From: a virus
IMG/VR virus record: IMGVR_UViG_3300048061_000326
Span: 1 to 23,475 of that record
Direction: 5' to 3' (one strand)
Length of the DNA stretch: 23,475 nucleotides
Both the position numbers and the translations under genes were made by a program. Under the pieces are notes generated by a model, which made no database searches, was not told where the DNA came from, and saw nothing but the letters and a program-made list of their open reading frames with translations. The stretch's first letter is position 1; each line of letters opens with the position of its first letter. Below, piece after piece: positions 21,536 to 23,475 of this stretch.

Positions 21536-21745
21536 TTATCCCCAATCTTTAAAATCTCCAGCATCTTCATTGTCATTATACCCTTTGGTATATGCAGTGA
21601 TCTCAGCTGGTGTCATCATTTCCATTGGGATACAATCGCTCTGCATACTAGCGCCTGTATAATAGTGTGGTTGGAAACCTCTTCGGTAGTAGCTGTCTGC
21701 CCCACCTCGGTCATATGGACCGCCATGTCTATCATCATACTTCAT
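21536..21745 (-). CDS. small GGPYDRG family protein, 69 aa
   Basis: Begins MKYDDRHGGPYDRGGADSYY then RRGFQPHYYTG and ends in AYTKGYNDNEDAGDFKDWG. This Asp/Gly/Tyr-rich pattern (GGPYDRGxADSYYxRxxxPHYY) is one I know from many marine T4-like phages, always without an assigned function. The middle has a helical segment (MTPAEITAYTKGY). It begins in the last codons of the upstream 90-residue gene and runs to just before the HTH promoter, so it ends the small early operon. Confidence 0.75.
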   Translation of the reverse strand: MKYDDRHGGPYDRGGADSYYRRGFQPHYYTGASMQSDCIPMEMMTPAEITAYTKGYNDNEDAGDFKDWG

Positions 21746-22007
21746 TTATATTCTCCACATCTGCAAATTTTACAACATAAGTTTTTGGTTTACCATCTAC
21801 TTTGGAATCTTCAACTTCCATAAGTTTGGTGTTCAAGTCACGAGCAACAATGGCTCCAGTGCTTGTATAATCTCCAATTTTCTCAACTGGTATGTCTGCT
21901 AAACTGTACATACCTCCCGGACGACCAAATGTATCCAGTGGAATATTTTTTACTGTAAAGGTGCATTCATATCCTTTACCAACTTCAAGTGTTTCGGGTG
22001 TAATCAT
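21735..22007 (-). CDS. hypothetical protein, 90 aa
   Basis: A soluble beta-rich protein: MITPETLEVGKGYECTFTVK, a Pro/Gly turn region, then GAIVARDLNTKLMEVEDS and KTYVVKFADVENI as strands. No cysteine pair or membrane segment. GGAG lies about 6 nt before the ATG, in the stop region of the 54-residue gene; its end overlaps the GGPYDRG gene by 11 nt. The gene set runs as one operon with no promoter between members. No family recognised. Confidence 0.72.
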   Translation of the reverse strand: MITPETLEVGKGYECTFTVKNIPLDTFGRPGGMYSLADIPVEKIGDYTSTGAIVARDLNTKLMEVEDSKVDGKPKTYVVKFADVENINEV

Positions 22008-22016
22008 AACTTACTC

Positions 22017-22181
22017 CTATCCAAAAAACCATATTAACAATGCACCAACAACTATCCAAGGTGCATACTTCCATCCAATTTTTATTGCGCCAAATACTAC
22101 TGCTAGAAACACACCAACAGTGACGCCACCAATAATGAGAGGTTTTAAAACTTCCCATGCAAGGTCAAAATCTCCGCCCAT
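22017..22181 (-). CDS. two-helix membrane protein, 54 aa
   Basis: Begins MGGDFDLAWEVLKP, then a membrane helix (about 14-32, with GG and AVVFGAI), a short basic loop (KIGWKYAP) and a second helix (39-53). The ATG overlaps the TAA of the 56-residue gene (TAATG), so it is translated by coupling. Small size and topology suit an inner-membrane protein of unknown role; holin function is possible but unsupported. Confidence 0.7.
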   Translation of the reverse strand: MGGDFDLAWEVLKPLIIGGVTVGVFLAVVFGAIKIGWKYAPWIVVGALLIWFFG

Positions 22182-22351
22182 TATGCAGAGACCTTAACTA
22201 TACCAAGTTTAACATCATCGAATACTTTTTGCAAGGCTTGCATTATCCATTCTTGCTTATTTTTTTCAGCTTCGACATAGGCATTTTTTACACCTTCAAA
22301 TTCAGCTTTTGAAATTGATTTTACTTCAACTGGTAGATAAGTGTATGCCAT
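22181..22351 (-). CDS. hypothetical helical protein, 56 aa
   Basis: A short basic, helical protein (MAYTYLPVEVKSISKAEFEG, then a Lys/Glu-rich helix and KVFDDVKLGIVKVSA). The ATG has AAGGAG 7 nt upstream, and it is the first gene after the gene-free structured stretch 22368-22550. No family recognised. Confidence 0.7.
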   Translation of the reverse strand: MAYTYLPVEVKSISKAEFEGVKNAYVEAEKNKQEWIMQALQKVFDDVKLGIVKVSA

Positions 22352-22367
22352 TTTGTTCTCCTTGTTT

Positions 22368-22429
22368 AAAAAAAGTGCCGGGCTTTTAGTGTGGTCGCTT
22401 CACTGTCAGTCTGACTAGTCCGGACTTTT
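22368..22429 (-). terminator. terminator-like stem at the end of the candidate RNA
   Basis: A long-range stem (AAAAGT + CCGG against CCGG + C + ACTTTT, 10 pairs) followed directly by T7. The ~38-nt enclosed part holds a 4-bp hairpin and an AGTG/CACT stem, so the structure is larger than a standard terminator. Confidence 0.5.
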
Positions 22430-22550
22430 AGCTAGCCAGCCCCTTAACTCCTTGCTTCACCATAACTTTCAATTCTTAAGGGAGAACCTACTCGTGCTTT
22501 TTGCGGTGTTACGTTATGCTAATCCATCTTCTCCGACTCCTCTTGGTTGA
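22368..22550 (-). ncRNA. candidate structured RNA in a gene-free stretch
   Basis: About 200 nt (22352-22554) has no convincing gene. Read on the minus strand: CATAAC (22513-22518) pairs with GTTATG (22461-22466), while CCCTTAA (22476-22482) pairs with TTAAGGG (22441-22447). These interleave (a-b-a'-b'), so a pseudoknot is possible. The 3' part has an AAAAGT-CCGG arm (22420-22429) and a CCGG-C-ACTTTT arm with one bulged C, ending in seven T: a terminator-like end enclosing GTCA-GAC-TGAC. Inferred from complementarity only; no known RNA family is recognised. Confidence 0.45.
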
Positions 22551-22554
22551 GGGT

Positions 22555-22788
22555 TTAAACAAATAAGGGTTTCATTTTTGAGAACACTTTGTTAAAAGCA
22601 TTCACTTCATATTCAAAATGCTCAAAGAAAACATCATCATCTTCAGCATCGGACTTACAATGTTCTTCCCAAGCACGATTCATTGCTTCCATACCTTCAA
22701 GCATGTCACCGTTACCAAAGTTTTTAATTGTACGACATGCATCATCAAAGGTCACATTCATCTCATAAAAGCTAGGGATTCTAAACAT
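22555..22788 (-). CDS. acidic hypothetical protein, 77 aa
   Basis: An acidic helical protein (MFRIPSFYEMNVTFDDACRT, then a cluster EDDDVFFEHFEYEVN near residue 50-63). The charge and small size fit an early phage protein acting on a host target. AAGGAG lies 8 nt before the ATG and an early promoter (22820-22848) just upstream. No family recognised. Confidence 0.68.
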   Translation of the reverse strand: MFRIPSFYEMNVTFDDACRTIKNFGNGDMLEGMEAMNRAWEEHCKSDAEDDDVFFEHFEYEVNAFNKVFSKMKPLFV

Positions 22789-22819
22789 CTATCAACTCCT
22801 TGTTTCTAACTATACATAC

Positions 22820-22848
22820 ACTATAGCACCAAGATGTCATACTGTCAA
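22820..22848 (-). promoter_or_regulatory. early promoter, conserved-spacer class
   Basis: TTGACA (22843-22848), spacer GTATGACATCTTGGTGC (17 nt), TATAGT (22820-22825), preceded by AAAAAAGG. The spacer matches that at 2035-2063 at 16 of 17 positions. Confidence 0.85.
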
Positions 22849-22854
22849 CCTTTT

Positions 22855-23445
22855 TTATACGATTTTTTCAATCTTTTTTTGTAATTCTTCTAAACTTGAT
22901 TCATTGCATACAATTTGATCAAAACTACTATTACTTTCAATCCATGCCCATTCACTTGGATGTACACCTTCGGGTTTTATACCTTCATCTCTATAAGAGT
23001 AGAACCATGATGGTAATTCACCTCTACGAACCTGCCATACCTGTCCTTGTATATTATCAATCATACGCATTTCGTTAGGAAAACGTACATCAGGTATTAC
23101 CCAATTTGTATCTGGATTTTCAAGTATTTGCTTTTTTACTAAACTTACCCAAATGCCGTCATAGAATCCATTACGCATACAATCAGTACCAAATAGTTGT
23201 AGTATTAATCTTGGAGTAACAGACATGCCAGTTTCATTTGACCAAAACTCGTCTTCTTTTTCTCGCCATATACGACTCCTGTCAGTGTCGCCTTCCAGCA
23301 TATCTCTATCCCAGTCAAACACACTAGCAACCCCATCTTTGAGTTTGTCAGCAAAACTAAGTTTTTGGAAGTTATGATTTTCTACTAAAATATCGGCAAC
23401 GGTTCCTTTACCACTGCCGATTAAACCGCATATACCAATTATCAT
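22855..23445 (-). CDS. deoxynucleoside monophosphate kinase (gp1-like)
   Basis: A 196-residue P-loop kinase of the T4 gp1 type, which phosphorylates dNMPs to dNDPs for phage DNA synthesis. Walker A is GLIGSGKGT (7-15); LQLFGTDCMRNGFYDGIWVSL resembles T4 gp1 MQALGTDLIVNNFDRMYWVKL, and NWVIPDVRFPNEM gives the strand with the acid pair before the lid. It is shorter than T4 gp1 (241 residues). The N-terminus and the GGAG-type ribosome binding site (23450s) are inside the window. It lies upstream of the early promoter at 22820 and ends just before it. Confidence 0.85.
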   Translation of the reverse strand: MIIGICGLIGSGKGTVADILVENHNFQKLSFADKLKDGVASVFDWDRDMLEGDTDRSRIWREKEDEFWSNETGMSVTPRLILQLFGTDCMRNGFYDGIWVSLVKKQILENPDTNWVIPDVRFPNEMRMIDNIQGQVWQVRRGELPSWFYSYRDEGIKPEGVHPSEWAWIESNSSFDQIVCNESSLEELQKKIEKIV

Positions 23446-23475
23446 ACGCTACTCCGTAAATTGTTATTTTTTACA

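Noticed and set aside
22420-22445. AAAGTCCGGACT resembling the RNase P RNA motif
   Set aside because: The preceding GAGG and all later conserved regions of RNase P RNA are missing; the match is a short palindrome.
22440-22520. Possible downstream-peptide (glnA) riboswitch, from GAGTAGG and GAAGC-AAGGAG
   Set aside because: The conserved CGTTC...GGAACG closing stem and the ACGGAAGTAGG core are absent.
22440-22535. 24-codon open stretch after ATG GAT TAG in the gene-free region
   Set aside because: The only start is followed by a stop after two codons; a frameshift would have to be invented.

Overview
The window is a densely packed, AT-rich stretch in which every convincing gene lies on the minus strand, so it reads right to left. 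It is part of a T4-like myovirus genome. The T4-type proteins recognised by sequence are tail sheath (gp18), tail tube (gp19), the head-completion nuclease (gp4), both terminase subunits (gp16, gp17), the ssDNA-binding protein gp32, UvsX, UvsY and a dNMP kinase (gp1-like). A marine origin is likely: the small 'GGPYDRG' protein, the HSHPNS-type 2OG-Fe(II) oxygenase, the RpiB gene and the gp18/gp32/UvsY sequence types are what I associate with pelagiphages and cyanophage relatives. The host cannot be fixed from this sequence; a SAR11-like alphaproteobacterium is only a guess.

Reading with transcription from the right end: (1) 23445-21200 holds a dNMP kinase, then small early genes, a gene-free ~200 nt stretch that looks like a structured RNA, and a monocistronic winged-helix/HTH gene with its own promoter and terminator. 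(2) 21049-9695 is the late block: gp18, gp19, a second tail-tube-like protein, gp4, a small protein, gp16 (TerS), a glycosyltransferase-like protein, four unknown proteins including one with a capsid-targeting-like N-terminus, then gp17 (TerL). TerS and TerL, adjacent in T4, are separated here by about 4.5 kb. (3) 9673-8309 is a 454-residue unknown protein. (4) 8198-3873 is the recombination operon: gp32, uvsX, an acidic 85-residue protein, uvsY, a 2OG-Fe(II) oxygenase, ribose-5-phosphate isomerase B and an HNH protein, mostly joined by 1-4 nt overlaps. (5) 3812-2155 holds an LPD29-like protein, a membrane protein, five tRNAs (Arg-TCT, Ser-ACT, Ile-CAT, Gly-TCC, Thr-TGT) and two small proteins. 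(6) 2006-28 has a 44-residue membrane microprotein, a 231-residue unknown and an AAA ATPase.

Two promoter classes can be read directly. Seven early-type promoters have a perfect TTGACA -35 box, a 16-17 nt spacer and a TATA-like -10; three share nearly the same spacer sequence. Late-type motifs resembling the T4 late consensus (ATAAATACTA-like) precede gp18, gp19, gp4, the capsid-targeting protein and the 454-residue gene. Two strong UUCG-type terminators separate gp18 from gp19 and the HTH gene from gp18. Several gene starts were moved downstream from the longest open frame because a good ribosome binding site, or a promoter lying inside the longer frame, decides the start.

The most interesting items are the putative structured RNA at 22368-22550, the early-promoter family with its candidate HTH regulator, the tRNA-Ser with A at position 34, the phage-encoded RpiB, and the putative capsid-cargo genes inserted between the terminase genes.
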